Origin: Chryseobacterium sp. R2A-55
Lineage (GTDB): Bacteria > Bacteroidota > Bacteroidia > Flavobacteriales > Weeksellaceae
Reading direction: 5' to 3'
NCBI RefSeq assembly: GCF_021401085.1
Contig: NZ_JACBFP010000008.1
Coordinates: 1-64,000 of the forward strand
DNA: 64,000 nt
Positions 35,920-44,414 of the stretch are shown here, in pieces. Under the pieces are notes generated by a model. The model was not told where the DNA came from and did no database searches. It saw only the letters and a list, made by a program, of their open reading frames with translations. The first letter of the stretch is position 1; each line of letters starts with the position of its first letter. Position numbers and translations under genes: made by a program.

Positions 35920-36483
35920 ATGAACAGAACGTCATTACAGTTTGATGAAGTCATTTTAAAATGCCGTGCGCTTTTTGAAAAAAAGTTCTACGACTATGGA
36001 TCTTCCTTTAGAATTTTACGCACCTCATCAGTTACGGATCAAATCTATATCAAAGTAAAACGCCTGGTCACCTTGCAGACTTCCGAAGTGCAAAAAGTGG
36101 ATGATGAGAATGAAGAAGACTGCTTCATTGCGATTGTAAACTATTCTATCATCGGGTTAATCCAGCTGGAAAAGGGAACATCTGAAAGTCTGGAGGAAAA
36201 CCCGGATTCCACAATGCAGCTATACGACCATTTTGCCAAGGAGGCCAAAGAACTGATGATGCGCAAAAACCACGATTACGGTGAAGCATGGCGGATCATG
36301 CGGGTAACTTCCATCACCGATTTAATTTACCAGAAGGTTTTGCGTGTGAAAAACATCGAAGACAGACAGGGAAAACTCCTGGTTTCCGAGGGTTTGGACG
36401 CCAATTATTATGACATCCTGAACTATGCCGTTTTCTCCTTAATCAAGATTGGGGAAGAGCATGTGGAATTGGAGGGAAATTGA
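35920..36483 (+). CDS. DUF1599 protein with two tandem repeats (Nmad1-like)
   Basis: 187 residues made of two similar halves: YDYGSSFRILRTSSVTDQIY..VKRL at about 23-47 and HDYGEAWRIMRVTSITDLIY..VLRV at about 119-145, each followed by a helix with N.....A.FS/IIGLI. This is the DUF1599 pattern, later named nucleotide-modification-associated domain 1 by sequence analysis. The conserved D.G..WR.....S..D core looks like a nucleotide-binding site. Role unknown; no modification genes are adjacent. Confidence 0.8.
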   Translation: MNRTSLQFDEVILKCRALFEKKFYDYGSSFRILRTSSVTDQIYIKVKRLVTLQTSEVQKVDDENEEDCFIAIVNYSIIGLIQLEKGTSESLEENPDSTMQLYDHFAKEAKELMMRKNHDYGEAWRIMRVTSITDLIYQKVLRVKNIEDRQGKLLVSEGLDANYYDILNYAVFSLIKIGEEHVELEGN

Positions 36484-36528
36484 TCTGAAATTAAATTTGA
36501 AAGACAGAATAATTTTTTTGAAACCATT

Positions 36529-37611
36529 ATGAAACATTTTTTAAGAGTTGTTATTGCCCTGATTTTCATCGCTTCCGGTTTTGTGAAAGCTGTAGATGCA
36601 GTGGGATTTTCCTTTAAATTGGAAGAATATTTTTCGCCTTCAGTTTTTAATATGTCTTTTTTTGAAAAACAGGCACTTCCGATTGCAATCATCGTGGTGG
36701 CGTTTGAACTTATTTTTGGATTCATGCTTCTGCTGAAAATCCGTTTAAGACTCACACTTTCAGTTTTGATCACCTTATGCGTTTTTTTCGCGTTTCTCAC
36801 ATTTTATTCCGCCTACTTCAATGTGGTAACCGATTGTGGATGTTTTGGAGATGCCCTGAAATTCACTCCATGGCAAAGCTTCTGGAAAGATATCGCACTT
36901 CTTTTGGGACTTTTAATTTTATGGAGACTTTATCGTAAAAATTTCAATGATGAAAGTAAAGGAAGAGCGAAAAACATTGCATTGCTTTTATTTATGATCG
37001 CATTGGGAATGGTCACTGCGCATGGGATCAAACACGAGCCGCTCATCGATTTCAGAGATTATAAGATTGGAACCGACTTAATTTCCGAAAAGGAGAAAAT
37101 TGAAAAAAATCCCTCAGAATACAAAACATTCTATTCGCTGAAAAATGAAAAAACCGGCGAGATGATCGACGTGAATCAGGATGATTATGTGAACAACGAA
37201 GAATACTGGAAGGAAGGTTCACCGTGGAAAATCCAGGAAGGAAAAACCAGTTCAAAGATCGTGAAGCAAGGCTATTCGTCCGAAATTATGAAATTTAAAC
37301 CGGAAAGCTTAGAGGGAATCGATTTGACCCATGATATTTTGGCGGCTCCAAAAGCAGTTCTCCTTTTTTCTTACGATCCGAAAAATGCGGACAGGAACAC
37401 TTTAGAAAAAACCGAAAAACTGCTCCAGGCAAAAAAAGACATCTTTGTTTTGGGAGTGTCAAATGATCCCACTACCTTCACACGCATTCCGAAAGCCATG
37501 ATGGATGGAACTGCCATCAAAACCATTGCCAGAAGCAATCCGTTCGTGCTTATATTGGAAAGAGGAAAAATCACCGATAAAATACCGGCAGCAGATTATC
37601 TGAACAAATAA
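36529..37611 (+). CDS. BT_3928-type membrane protein (DoxX/MauE-like)
   Basis: 360 residues. Four or five N-terminal transmembrane helices (residues 1-135) and a soluble C-terminal part. The opening LRVVIALIFIASGFVKAVDAVGFSFKLEEYF and the CGCFGDALK pair of cysteines (about 103-106) mirror MauE/DoxX-like redox membrane proteins; the C-terminal region (AVLLFSYDPKNADR ... DIFVLGVSNDP) resembles a thioredoxin fold without an obvious CxxC. A role in envelope disulfide or sulfur chemistry is inference. 45 bases after the DUF1599 gene, so probably cotranscribed. Confidence 0.75.
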   Translation: MKHFLRVVIALIFIASGFVKAVDAVGFSFKLEEYFSPSVFNMSFFEKQALPIAIIVVAFELIFGFMLLLKIRLRLTLSVLITLCVFFAFLTFYSAYFNVVTDCGCFGDALKFTPWQSFWKDIALLLGLLILWRLYRKNFNDESKGRAKNIALLLFMIALGMVTAHGIKHEPLIDFRDYKIGTDLISEKEKIEKNPSEYKTFYSLKNEKTGEMIDVNQDDYVNNEEYWKEGSPWKIQEGKTSSKIVKQGYSSEIMKFKPESLEGIDLTHDILAAPKAVLLFSYDPKNADRNTLEKTEKLLQAKKDIFVLGVSNDPTTFTRIPKAMMDGTAIKTIARSNPFVLILERGKITDKIPAADYLNK

Positions 37612-37639
37612 ATTTTCAAAAATCAAAAAATACCGCTTT

Positions 37640-37990
37640 ATGCAAAAATCAAATAAATCAATCGCAGGCTATCACCTTTTAATGATCTTATCTTCTGTGG
37701 ACGGGGAATTTGCGCCGGAAGAAGGAATGAAAATCCAGGAATATCTGAGGGAAGAATTCCCGTTCAAAATCAACCTGGACAATGAACTGGAAATGATTGC
37801 GCTGCTGCAGCCGGAAGATTGGAAAGACCACTTTGAGTTCCACGCAAGATGTTTCCACGAAGATTCCACTGAAAAGGAGCGTCTGGACTTCATCCAGTTC
37901 GCCAAATCATTAATCAAAGCTGATGAAGAAGTCACCGACAGGGAACACCAGTTCTATAAACTGCTGAAAAATATTTGGGGCCTCTCTTGA
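37640..37990 (+). CDS. TerB-like small helical protein
   Basis: 116 residues, all helical. SIAGYHLLMILSSVDGEFAPEEG at the start and FIQFAKSLIKADEEVTDREHQFYKLL at the end each look like the acidic helix-loop motif of TerB (tellurite-resistance-like) domains, with Asp/Glu residues placed to bind a metal. Function unknown. 28 bases downstream of the previous gene and 84 before tpiA, same strand. Confidence 0.65.
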   Translation: MQKSNKSIAGYHLLMILSSVDGEFAPEEGMKIQEYLREEFPFKINLDNELEMIALLQPEDWKDHFEFHARCFHEDSTEKERLDFIQFAKSLIKADEEVTDREHQFYKLLKNIWGLS

Positions 37991-38074
37991 GCAATGAAAT
38001 TTTGAGGAAAGCAGCAAAAAATTGACGTAAAATCCTACAACTTAAATAATTTGAAAATCTAATAAGGAAGTTTT

Positions 38075-38836
38075 ATGAGAAAAAATATCGTGGCAGGAAA
38101 CTGGAAAATGAACAAGGACGTGATCGATGCTCAGCAACTCATGTTTCAGATCTTGGAATACAAAAAAAATAATCCCACAAACTGTGAAGTCTGGATTGCA
38201 CCACCATCCCTCTACTTGATGATGGCAAAAGATCTTTATGAAAATGATGAAGTGGGCGTTTTCTCTCAGGACATCAGCGAACATGAAAGCGGTGCATACA
38301 CCGGTGAAATTTCCGCATCCATGCTGGAATCCATCGACGCGACCGGTTCCATCATCGGACATTCCGAAAGAAGACAGTACCACGGAGAAACGGATTCACA
38401 TTGTAACAGAAAAATCAAAATTGCACTGGATAAAGGATTGATCCCGATCTACTGCAACGGTGAAACTTTGGAGCAAAGAAAATCCGGCCAACATTTGGAG
38501 GTGGTGAAAAACCAGACCGAAGTTGCCCTGTTCACACTTTCTGCTGATGAAATTAAGAAAGTAGTGATTGCTTACGAACCGGTGTGGGCAATCGGAACCG
38601 GCGAAACTGCCACTCAGGAACAAGCGCAGGAAATCCACGCACACATCAGAAACCTCATCGCAGACAAATACGGAAAAGAGGTCGCAGACGAAATCTCCAT
38701 TCTATACGGCGGTTCTGTGAAACCAGACAATGCCAAAGAAATCTTTTCGCAACCGGATATTGATGGCGGTTTGATTGGAGGTGCCGCCCTGAAAATTGAA
38801 GATTTTTCGAAGATCATCGAAGGCTTTAATTCTTGA
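38075..38836 (+). CDS. tpiA: Triosephosphate isomerase
   Basis: 253 residues. Catalytic lysine in AGNWKMNKD (Lys11), electrophilic histidine in SIIGHSERRQYH (about 94), catalytic glutamate in AYEPVWAIGTGETA (about 168) and phosphate loop LYGGSVKPDNA and GGLIGGAALK. Interconverts dihydroxyacetone phosphate and glyceraldehyde 3-phosphate. Ends at a bidirectional terminator. Confidence 0.96.
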   Translation: MRKNIVAGNWKMNKDVIDAQQLMFQILEYKKNNPTNCEVWIAPPSLYLMMAKDLYENDEVGVFSQDISEHESGAYTGEISASMLESIDATGSIIGHSERRQYHGETDSHCNRKIKIALDKGLIPIYCNGETLEQRKSGQHLEVVKNQTEVALFTLSADEIKKVVIAYEPVWAIGTGETATQEQAQEIHAHIRNLIADKYGKEVADEISILYGGSVKPDNAKEIFSQPDIDGGLIGGAALKIEDFSKIIEGFNS

Positions 38837-38855
38837 TCATGAGCAATTGAACATA

Positions 38856-38884
38856 AAAATGCGCCTCCAGTCGGGGCGCATTTT
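38856..38884. terminator. Bidirectional terminator between tpiA and clpP
   Basis: AAAATGCGCC (38856-38865) with GGCGCATTTT (38875-38884), 10-bp stem with a nine-base loop, flanked by A and T runs. Confidence 0.85.
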
Positions 38885-38937
38885 ATCATAATACGGGTCT
38901 CTTTTTCTTTGGCCTACAGATTCCGGAGCTCTATTTT

Positions 38938-39615
38938 TCAGTTTTTTCTCTCCAAAACTTCGTCCACCATTCCAAAATCTTTGGCTTCAGACGAAGTCAT
39001 CCAATAATCACGGTCTGAACTCTTTTCAACCCATTCATAGGTTTGTCCGGAATGATGCGCAATGATGTCATATAATTCCTGTTTCAATTTCAACATTTCC
39101 CGCAGGTTAATCTCCATATCAGAAGCTACTCCCTGTGCACCGCCGGAAGGTTGGTGAATCATCACTCTGGAGTGCTTCAGTGCCGAACGTTTTCCCTTTT
39201 CACCGGCCACCAAAAGAACAGCACCCATTGAAGCGGCCATTCCTGTACAAATTGTGGCAACATCTGGTTTGATGATCTGCATGGTGTCATAGATTCCCAA
39301 TCCGGCATAAACGCTTCCGCCAGGTGAATTAATATAGATCTGAATATCTTTCGACGAATCTGAACTTTCCAGGAAAAGCAACTGCGCAGTCACAATATTC
39401 GCAACCTGATCATCAATTCCTGTTCCCAGGAAAATGATTCTGTCCATCATCAACCGGGAAAAGACGTCCATTTGAGCCACATTCAAACGTCTTTCTTCCA
39501 TAATATACGGCGTAAGATTGGTCGGGTTAAACATTCCCATATACTGATCGGTGACCAACCCACTATTTCCTAAATGTTTTACAGAGAAATCTCTGAAATC
39601 TTTTTTTATGTCCAT
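38938..39615 (-). CDS. clpP: ATP-dependent Clp protease proteolytic subunit
   Basis: 225 residues. Catalytic triad visible: Ser in ATICTGMAASMGAVLL (about 122), His in SRVMIHQPSGG (about 147) and Asp in SSDRDYWMTSSEAKDFG (about 198). The N-terminal 25 residues form the usual propeptide and axial loop. Its unfoldase clpX is not next to it in this window. Upstream is a 128-base gap to dnaG with no gene. Confidence 0.95.
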   Translation of the reverse strand: MDIKKDFRDFSVKHLGNSGLVTDQYMGMFNPTNLTPYIMEERRLNVAQMDVFSRLMMDRIIFLGTGIDDQVANIVTAQLLFLESSDSSKDIQIYINSPGGSVYAGLGIYDTMQIIKPDVATICTGMAASMGAVLLVAGEKGKRSALKHSRVMIHQPSGGAQGVASDMEINLREMLKLKQELYDIIAHHSGQTYEWVEKSSDRDYWMTSSEAKDFGMVDEVLERKN

Positions 39616-39743
39616 TGCTTATTTTTTTTAAATTCTAAAATTCGTAATTGTTTCCTATCTTTTCCCGATGTCTTCGGACTTTCTTCTCCCTTTCTTCCAC
39701 CTTCACTCAAACAATATTCCATAACCAAAAATCCGACAATCTG

Positions 39744-41669
39744 TCACAAAATCCGGTACAGTCTTTCGTCCAACTGCTTCCTGAGCTGGTTCAGCAAAAT
39801 GATTTTCCGATAGGTTTCATCGTTATTTTCTGTCTCAGATAATCCGGCCTTCATATCATTGACGATTTTCAGGATATATTCCCTTTTATGCCGGAAAATC
39901 ACATCCTGCACAATTTTCGGGAGCACCTCTTCTTCCTTGCTGAAAAAAATTTGATGTTTCGCCCAATCACTGGTTTCATAAGGCTCCACTAAAGCATCTG
40001 CAACTTTTCCGGTAATGTCTTCATCCATCAAAGTTTTGAAGAAATCTCCGGACCGAAGCTGGTTTTCGGAAATCCCGGATTTTATCTCTTCAATTATTTT
40101 TTGGTTTAATGGTGATTGTATTTCATAAGAATCCTCTTCCAAATGTGCGATAATTTCCTCAATCACCGTGATTTGAAAGGCTTGGTCTTCTTCATCTTTC
40201 CGGTCCAGAACGCGGTCTCCGTATTTCAGCATCAGTTCCACCAACTTCTCCTCCAGAATCAACAATGGATTTAAGGTTTCGAAAACATCGGCAACTTTTT
40301 CCAATCTCACTTCATTCGCTGCTGTTTGCCTTTGCTGCGGGGAAACCTGCTGGTTTTTGATCTGTTTCTGAACATTCAGCTCATTAAAAAGAGACTGCTC
40401 CGAAAGTCCAAAACGGTTGGAAATTTCCTTTAAATAGACCTCCTGTTTCAGGGCATTGGTTACAAACGCAACCGATTTCACGATATCCCGGATTGCTTCT
40501 GCCTTTTTGATCGGGTCTTCTGCCGCTTCTTTCAATAAGACTTCAGCTTTAAAGTCGATGAAATCACGAGCTTCGGTTTTGATGAAATTTTCCACAAACT
40601 CCTGAGTATGTTTCCTGGAAAAAGAATCTGGATCATCACCATCAGGAAAAAGCAGAATCCTGATGTTCATAGATTCCGAAAGCAACATATCAATGCTTCT
40701 GAAACTCGCCTTGATTCCTGCTGAATCTCCATCAAAAAGAATGGTGACATTTTCCGTGAGTCGCTTGATCAACTTGATTTGTTCCACCGTCAAAGCTGTA
40801 CCGGAGCTGGAAACCACGTTTTCAATTCCGGCTTGGTGAAGCGCGATCACATCCATATAACCTTCGACCAAAAGACAGAGGTTGTTTTTGGAGATGGACT
40901 GCTTGCTCTGGTTTAATCCATAAAGAACATTGGATTTATGATAGATTTCGGTTTCCGGAGAATTGAGGTATTTTGCAGTTTTAATGTTGTTTTTAAGAAT
41001 TCGTGCGCCAAATCCCAAAACCCGGCCCGAAAAACTGTGAATAGGGAAAATCACCCTTTCTCTAAAACGATCAACTCCCTGCGGAGCATGCTCAGGAAAA
41101 ATTGACAGTCCCGATTTTTCCAAAATATCCCTGGAATATCCTTTCTCCAAAGCAAATTCCGTAAATGCATTTTTCTGTTCCGGCGAGTAACCCAGCTGAA
41201 ATTTCCTGATGATTTCGTCACGCAGTTCTCTTTCCTTGAAATAGGAATAACCGATTGTCCTTCCCTCCTCTGTTTCAAAAAGCTGGTTCTGAAAAAAATC
41301 ATTGGCGATTTCATGGATTTTATAGAGCAGTTCTTTATCTGTTTGCTGCTGCTTTTCTTCTTCGGTATATTCGCGCTTATCTTCTTCAATTTCGATTCCG
41401 TACTTTTTTGCAGCATGCCGAAGTGCTTCCGGATAGGTGAAATTCTCGATTTCCATTAAAAAAGAAATCGCCGTCCCGCCTTTTCCAGAAGAGAAATCCT
41501 TCCATATCTGCTTACTGGGAGAAACGATGAAACTCGGCGTTTTCTCATCATGAAAAGGACTCAAACCTTTGAAATTAGAGCCGGCTCTTTTGAGCTGCAC
41601 ATATTCACCAACGATTTCTTCCACACGGATCGTGGAAAAAATTTTGTCGATGGTCGCTTTAGAAATCAT
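39744..41669 (-). CDS. dnaG: DNA primase DnaG lacking zinc-ligand cysteines
   Basis: 641 residues. TOPRIM core intact: LLVEGYMDVIALHQAG (about 262) and TILFDGDSAGIKASF (about 313), plus DGDDPDSFSRK. The N-terminal domain keeps the shape (FKGLSPFHDEKTPSFIVSP, then DFSSGKGGTAISFLM), but the CHC2 cysteines are replaced: Ser before PFH and DFSSG in place of CFGCG. Only the histidine remains. I recall the same change in other Flavobacteriia, so it is probably lineage-wide and not decay. The protein makes RNA primers at the replication fork. Confidence 0.93.
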   Translation of the reverse strand: MISKATIDKIFSTIRVEEIVGEYVQLKRAGSNFKGLSPFHDEKTPSFIVSPSKQIWKDFSSGKGGTAISFLMEIENFTYPEALRHAAKKYGIEIEEDKREYTEEEKQQQTDKELLYKIHEIANDFFQNQLFETEEGRTIGYSYFKERELRDEIIRKFQLGYSPEQKNAFTEFALEKGYSRDILEKSGLSIFPEHAPQGVDRFRERVIFPIHSFSGRVLGFGARILKNNIKTAKYLNSPETEIYHKSNVLYGLNQSKQSISKNNLCLLVEGYMDVIALHQAGIENVVSSSGTALTVEQIKLIKRLTENVTILFDGDSAGIKASFRSIDMLLSESMNIRILLFPDGDDPDSFSRKHTQEFVENFIKTEARDFIDFKAEVLLKEAAEDPIKKAEAIRDIVKSVAFVTNALKQEVYLKEISNRFGLSEQSLFNELNVQKQIKNQQVSPQQRQTAANEVRLEKVADVFETLNPLLILEEKLVELMLKYGDRVLDRKDEEDQAFQITVIEEIIAHLEEDSYEIQSPLNQKIIEEIKSGISENQLRSGDFFKTLMDEDITGKVADALVEPYETSDWAKHQIFFSKEEEVLPKIVQDVIFRHKREYILKIVNDMKAGLSETENNDETYRKIILLNQLRKQLDERLYRIL

Positions 41670-41726
41670 GCTGTAAAAATAGGAAATAAGTTTTTTAAAA
41701 TCGCTTCAGGATTGATTTTAAAAACG

Positions 41727-41750
41727 AAAAACCCTCCAAAACCTGAAGGG
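41727..41750 (-). terminator. Intrinsic terminator upstream of dnaG, downstream end not assigned
   Basis: On the minus strand CCCTTC pairs with GGAGGG (41732-41750) and runs into TTTTT. It lies between the end of the T9SS protein gene's neighbour dnaG start region and could end the 41775 transcript. Confidence 0.5.
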
Positions 41751-41774
41751 CCTATTTATGTTTTCATCAAGCGC

Positions 41775-42503
41775 TTAAGACTTGATAAATTTCTTCGTTG
41801 CCGTGACTCCCGCTCTGTCTGTGTATTCAATGATATAACTTCCAGGCTTCAGGTTTTCTACCGAAATTCTGTTGCCGGAAACCTCCATTTTCTGGAGAAT
41901 TTTTCCGCTCATATCATAAATTGCTGTAGAAATTACAGGGCTTTCAGACTTGAAGTTCAGCTCTTTCAGCACAGGATTCGGATAAATCGCAGAACCACTC
42001 ACTTTCACTGAATTTTCGGTTGCCAGATTGATTGCGGTTACATTTAAAGTATAGGGAACCGTTTGCGGACTTGGCCAGGAGGAAATATAAATATAATATT
42101 TCTGTCCATAAGTCACTGGGAAATTGTCGATGGTCAATGTTTTGGAAGTGGGACTTGTTGCACAGGCTGCATAATTAACTCCGATATTCGCACAGTCCGT
42201 ATAAACGAACATTCCTGTCCAAGCCACTGCATTGGGAATTTCGATCTTGATAGAACCATCAGAAGGAGCGGTCCAGGAATAGATTACATCATTTCCTCCG
42301 TGATAATAATTTCCAAAAGTGGTGGAGACACATGCAGGACTTGTGGAAGTGGGCGGATCGTAATTATCCGCATAATTTGCAGTATTGTCCGTGGTGGTAA
42401 ACGGCAAAGTGGTGATCACAATAGGATTGGTACATAAACTACCGGTTTGCGAGAAACCATAAGCGCCAAGCAGCAAACTGGCAAAAAGATAAAATTTTTT
42501 CAT
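41775..42503 (-). CDS. Secreted protein with T9SS type A sorting domain
   Basis: 242 residues. Signal peptide KKFYLFASLLLGAYGFSQ; a beta-sandwich core with NDVIYSWTAPSDGSIKIEI and YGQKYYIYISSWPS, similar to the prepeptidase C-terminal-like or choice-of-anchor domains of Bacteroidota; then the sorting domain from about 168 (SGSAIYPNPVLKELNFKSES, ending ATKKFIKS). Exported by T9SS. Small size suggests a binding module without an enzyme domain. Confidence 0.82.
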   Translation of the reverse strand: MKKFYLFASLLLGAYGFSQTGSLCTNPIVITTLPFTTTDNTANYADNYDPPTSTSPACVSTTFGNYYHGGNDVIYSWTAPSDGSIKIEIPNAVAWTGMFVYTDCANIGVNYAACATSPTSKTLTIDNFPVTYGQKYYIYISSWPSPQTVPYTLNVTAINLATENSVKVSGSAIYPNPVLKELNFKSESPVISTAIYDMSGKILQKMEVSGNRISVENLKPGSYIIEYTDRAGVTATKKFIKS

Positions 42504-42786
42504 TGACTTTTGATTTTAAGGTTCATTAACAAAAGTATTAAATAATTCAATTACTTTCAATAATCTGACCCTTTTTTTATAAGATATAATTTCATAATAA
42601 GCATTTCTTTGGATTAACCCACTTTAAAAATTCCCAATTAAACAATGCTATGATGATTTCAATGAAGTTTGTTGTCCAAATATCTGAATGGTGATTTTAG
42701 GGACTTCCTCTGGAAAATGGAATGCTTTACACCCAATAAATTCAGTCTGTCACAGAATAATGACTAATTTTGAAAAAAATTCAGCA

Positions 42787-43788
42787 ATGAAAAAAATCAT
42801 TCTTACCTTTTCCGTTTTGGTTGCCACACTGGTTTACGCACAAAAGAAATATGTGATGGTCATTCACGGCGGCGCGGGAACGATCACCAAAGAAAACATG
42901 ACTCCAGACAAGGAAAAAGCCTATCGCGAAAAATTAACGGAAGCACTGAAAACGGGATATTCGGAAATCCAAAAGGGAAAACCCTCGATTGATGCGGTCG
43001 TTTCTGCAATCGTGGTGATGGAAGATTCGCCACTTTTCAATGCAGGAAAAGGAGCAGTTTTCACAGCAGACGGAAAAAACGAAATGGATGCATCCATCAT
43101 GTTTGGGAAGGACAAATCCGCAGGTGCAGTGGCAGGAGTTCACACCATTAAGAACCCGATTAAAGCAGCAATTGCAGTGATGCAAAAATCGGAACATGTA
43201 ATGCTTGCCGGAACCGGGGCGGAACTTTTCGCGAAAGAGCAGGGACTGGAAATCGTGGACCCAAAATATTTCTGGACTAAAGACAGATGGGATGGATTGC
43301 AAAGAGCAAAACAGAAGGAAATAGAGAAAAACAAGAAAACCTCCCAAAATAGCTTGCCCGATTCCTACTCCATCGACCAGAAATTTGGGACCGTCGGTGC
43401 GGTGGCATTAGACAAAAACGGGAACATCACTGCCGGAACTTCTACGGGTGGAATGACCAACAAAAAATTTGGCAGAATCGGTGATTCCCCCATTATAGGA
43501 GCGGGAACTTACGCCAATTCGCAGGTTGGGATTTCGGGAACCGGATGGGGAGAATATTTCATCCGCTCCACCGCTGCCAGAACCGTAGCCGCCAAAATGG
43601 AATATCAAAATAAAGACGTAAAAACCGCAGCACAGGAGGCGATTGACGAGATAGAAAAAATGGGTGGTGACGGTGGTTTAATTGCTTTAGATAAAGACGG
43701 AAATATGGCAATGTCCTTCAATACCGCGGGAATGTATCGCGGAGCGGTTACCGAAAACGGTGAGATCGAAATTGAAATTTACAGGTAG
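42787..43788 (+). CDS. Isoaspartyl peptidase / type 2 L-asparaginase
   Basis: 333 residues from the ATG at 42787. A signal peptide (KKIILTFSVLVATLVYAQ) makes it periplasmic. Ntn-hydrolase precursor: VMVIHGGAGTI near residue 25, the autoproteolysis site just before Thr in FGTVGAVALDKNGNITAG (about 198-215), then SPIIGAGTYANSQVGISGTGWGEYFIR. Hydrolyses isoaspartyl dipeptides and asparagine after self-cleavage into two chains. The 283-base gap upstream holds no gene. Confidence 0.9.
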   Translation: MKKIILTFSVLVATLVYAQKKYVMVIHGGAGTITKENMTPDKEKAYREKLTEALKTGYSEIQKGKPSIDAVVSAIVVMEDSPLFNAGKGAVFTADGKNEMDASIMFGKDKSAGAVAGVHTIKNPIKAAIAVMQKSEHVMLAGTGAELFAKEQGLEIVDPKYFWTKDRWDGLQRAKQKEIEKNKKTSQNSLPDSYSIDQKFGTVGAVALDKNGNITAGTSTGGMTNKKFGRIGDSPIIGAGTYANSQVGISGTGWGEYFIRSTAARTVAAKMEYQNKDVKTAAQEAIDEIEKMGGDGGLIALDKDGNMAMSFNTAGMYRGAVTENGEIEIEIYR

Positions 43789-43879
43789 AAAGATGGAAGA
43801 CAGAGACTTTGAGACTCGAATTTCAAACAAAAGAAATACATTGCCCAATTTTTCTAAAGAATATTTCATTTCCAGACCA

Positions 43880-43913
43880 TTGACTTTTTAATTTCCGAAA
43901 ATCATTAATTTTG
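43880..43913 (+). promoter_or_regulatory. tsaE promoter, close enough to give a leaderless mRNA
   Basis: TTG (43880-43882), a 23-base spacer and TAATTTTG (43906-43913). The start codon begins only four bases after the -7 box, about where transcription would start. Confidence 0.6.
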
Positions 43914-43917
43914 CCCA

Positions 43918-44325
43918 ATGCAATTTAAAATCAACAAAATAGAGGAATGGCAAAACGTGATCGAAGAAATCCTGCCGCAACTTCAGCATAACATCCTCTT
44001 ATTAAAGGGAAATCTCGGTGCGGGAAAGACTACTTTCACTCAATTTTTGCTTAAAAATCTGGGCAGTGAAGATGAAGTTTCCTCTCCTACTTATGCGATT
44101 GTGAACGAATACCATTCGCCGAAAGGAAATATTTTCCATTTCGATTTGTACCGGATGAAGAACATCAATGAGGTTTATGACATCGGGATGGAAGAATATT
44201 TAGATAATGCGTTTCTCTGCATTATTGAGTGGCCCGAAATTTACGAGCAGGAACTGGCTGATTTACCCCACCACGAAATGACCATCGAGACTTCCGGAAA
44301 CGAACGAACAGTAGATTTCAGTTAG
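43918..44325 (+). CDS. tsaE: tRNA N6-threonylcarbamoyladenosine complex ATPase TsaE
   Basis: 135 residues. Walker A LLKGNLGAGKTTFTQFLLK (about 27-44), switch SSPTYAIVNEYHS (about 58), Walker B-like IFHFDLYRMKNINEVYDIG and IEWPEI. TsaE works with TsaB and TsaD in making the t6A modification at position 37 of ANN-decoding tRNAs. The partners are elsewhere. Confidence 0.93.
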   Translation: MQFKINKIEEWQNVIEEILPQLQHNILLLKGNLGAGKTTFTQFLLKNLGSEDEVSSPTYAIVNEYHSPKGNIFHFDLYRMKNINEVYDIGMEEYLDNAFLCIIEWPEIYEQELADLPHHEMTIETSGNERTVDFS

Positions 44326-44332
44326 TTGGCTC

Positions 44333-44362
44333 TTTGTCAATAAACAAATCATTGTATCTTTG
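44333..44362 (+). promoter_or_regulatory. Promoter of the alanine dehydrogenase gene
   Basis: TTTG (44333-44336), 18-base spacer, TATCTTTG (44355-44362): full consensus match, 52 bases before the ATG. Confidence 0.7.
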
Positions 44363-44414
44363 TGAAACCAAAATCGATGATTGTTTCCCGGAGCAATCAT
44401 CATTATATTTAAAA

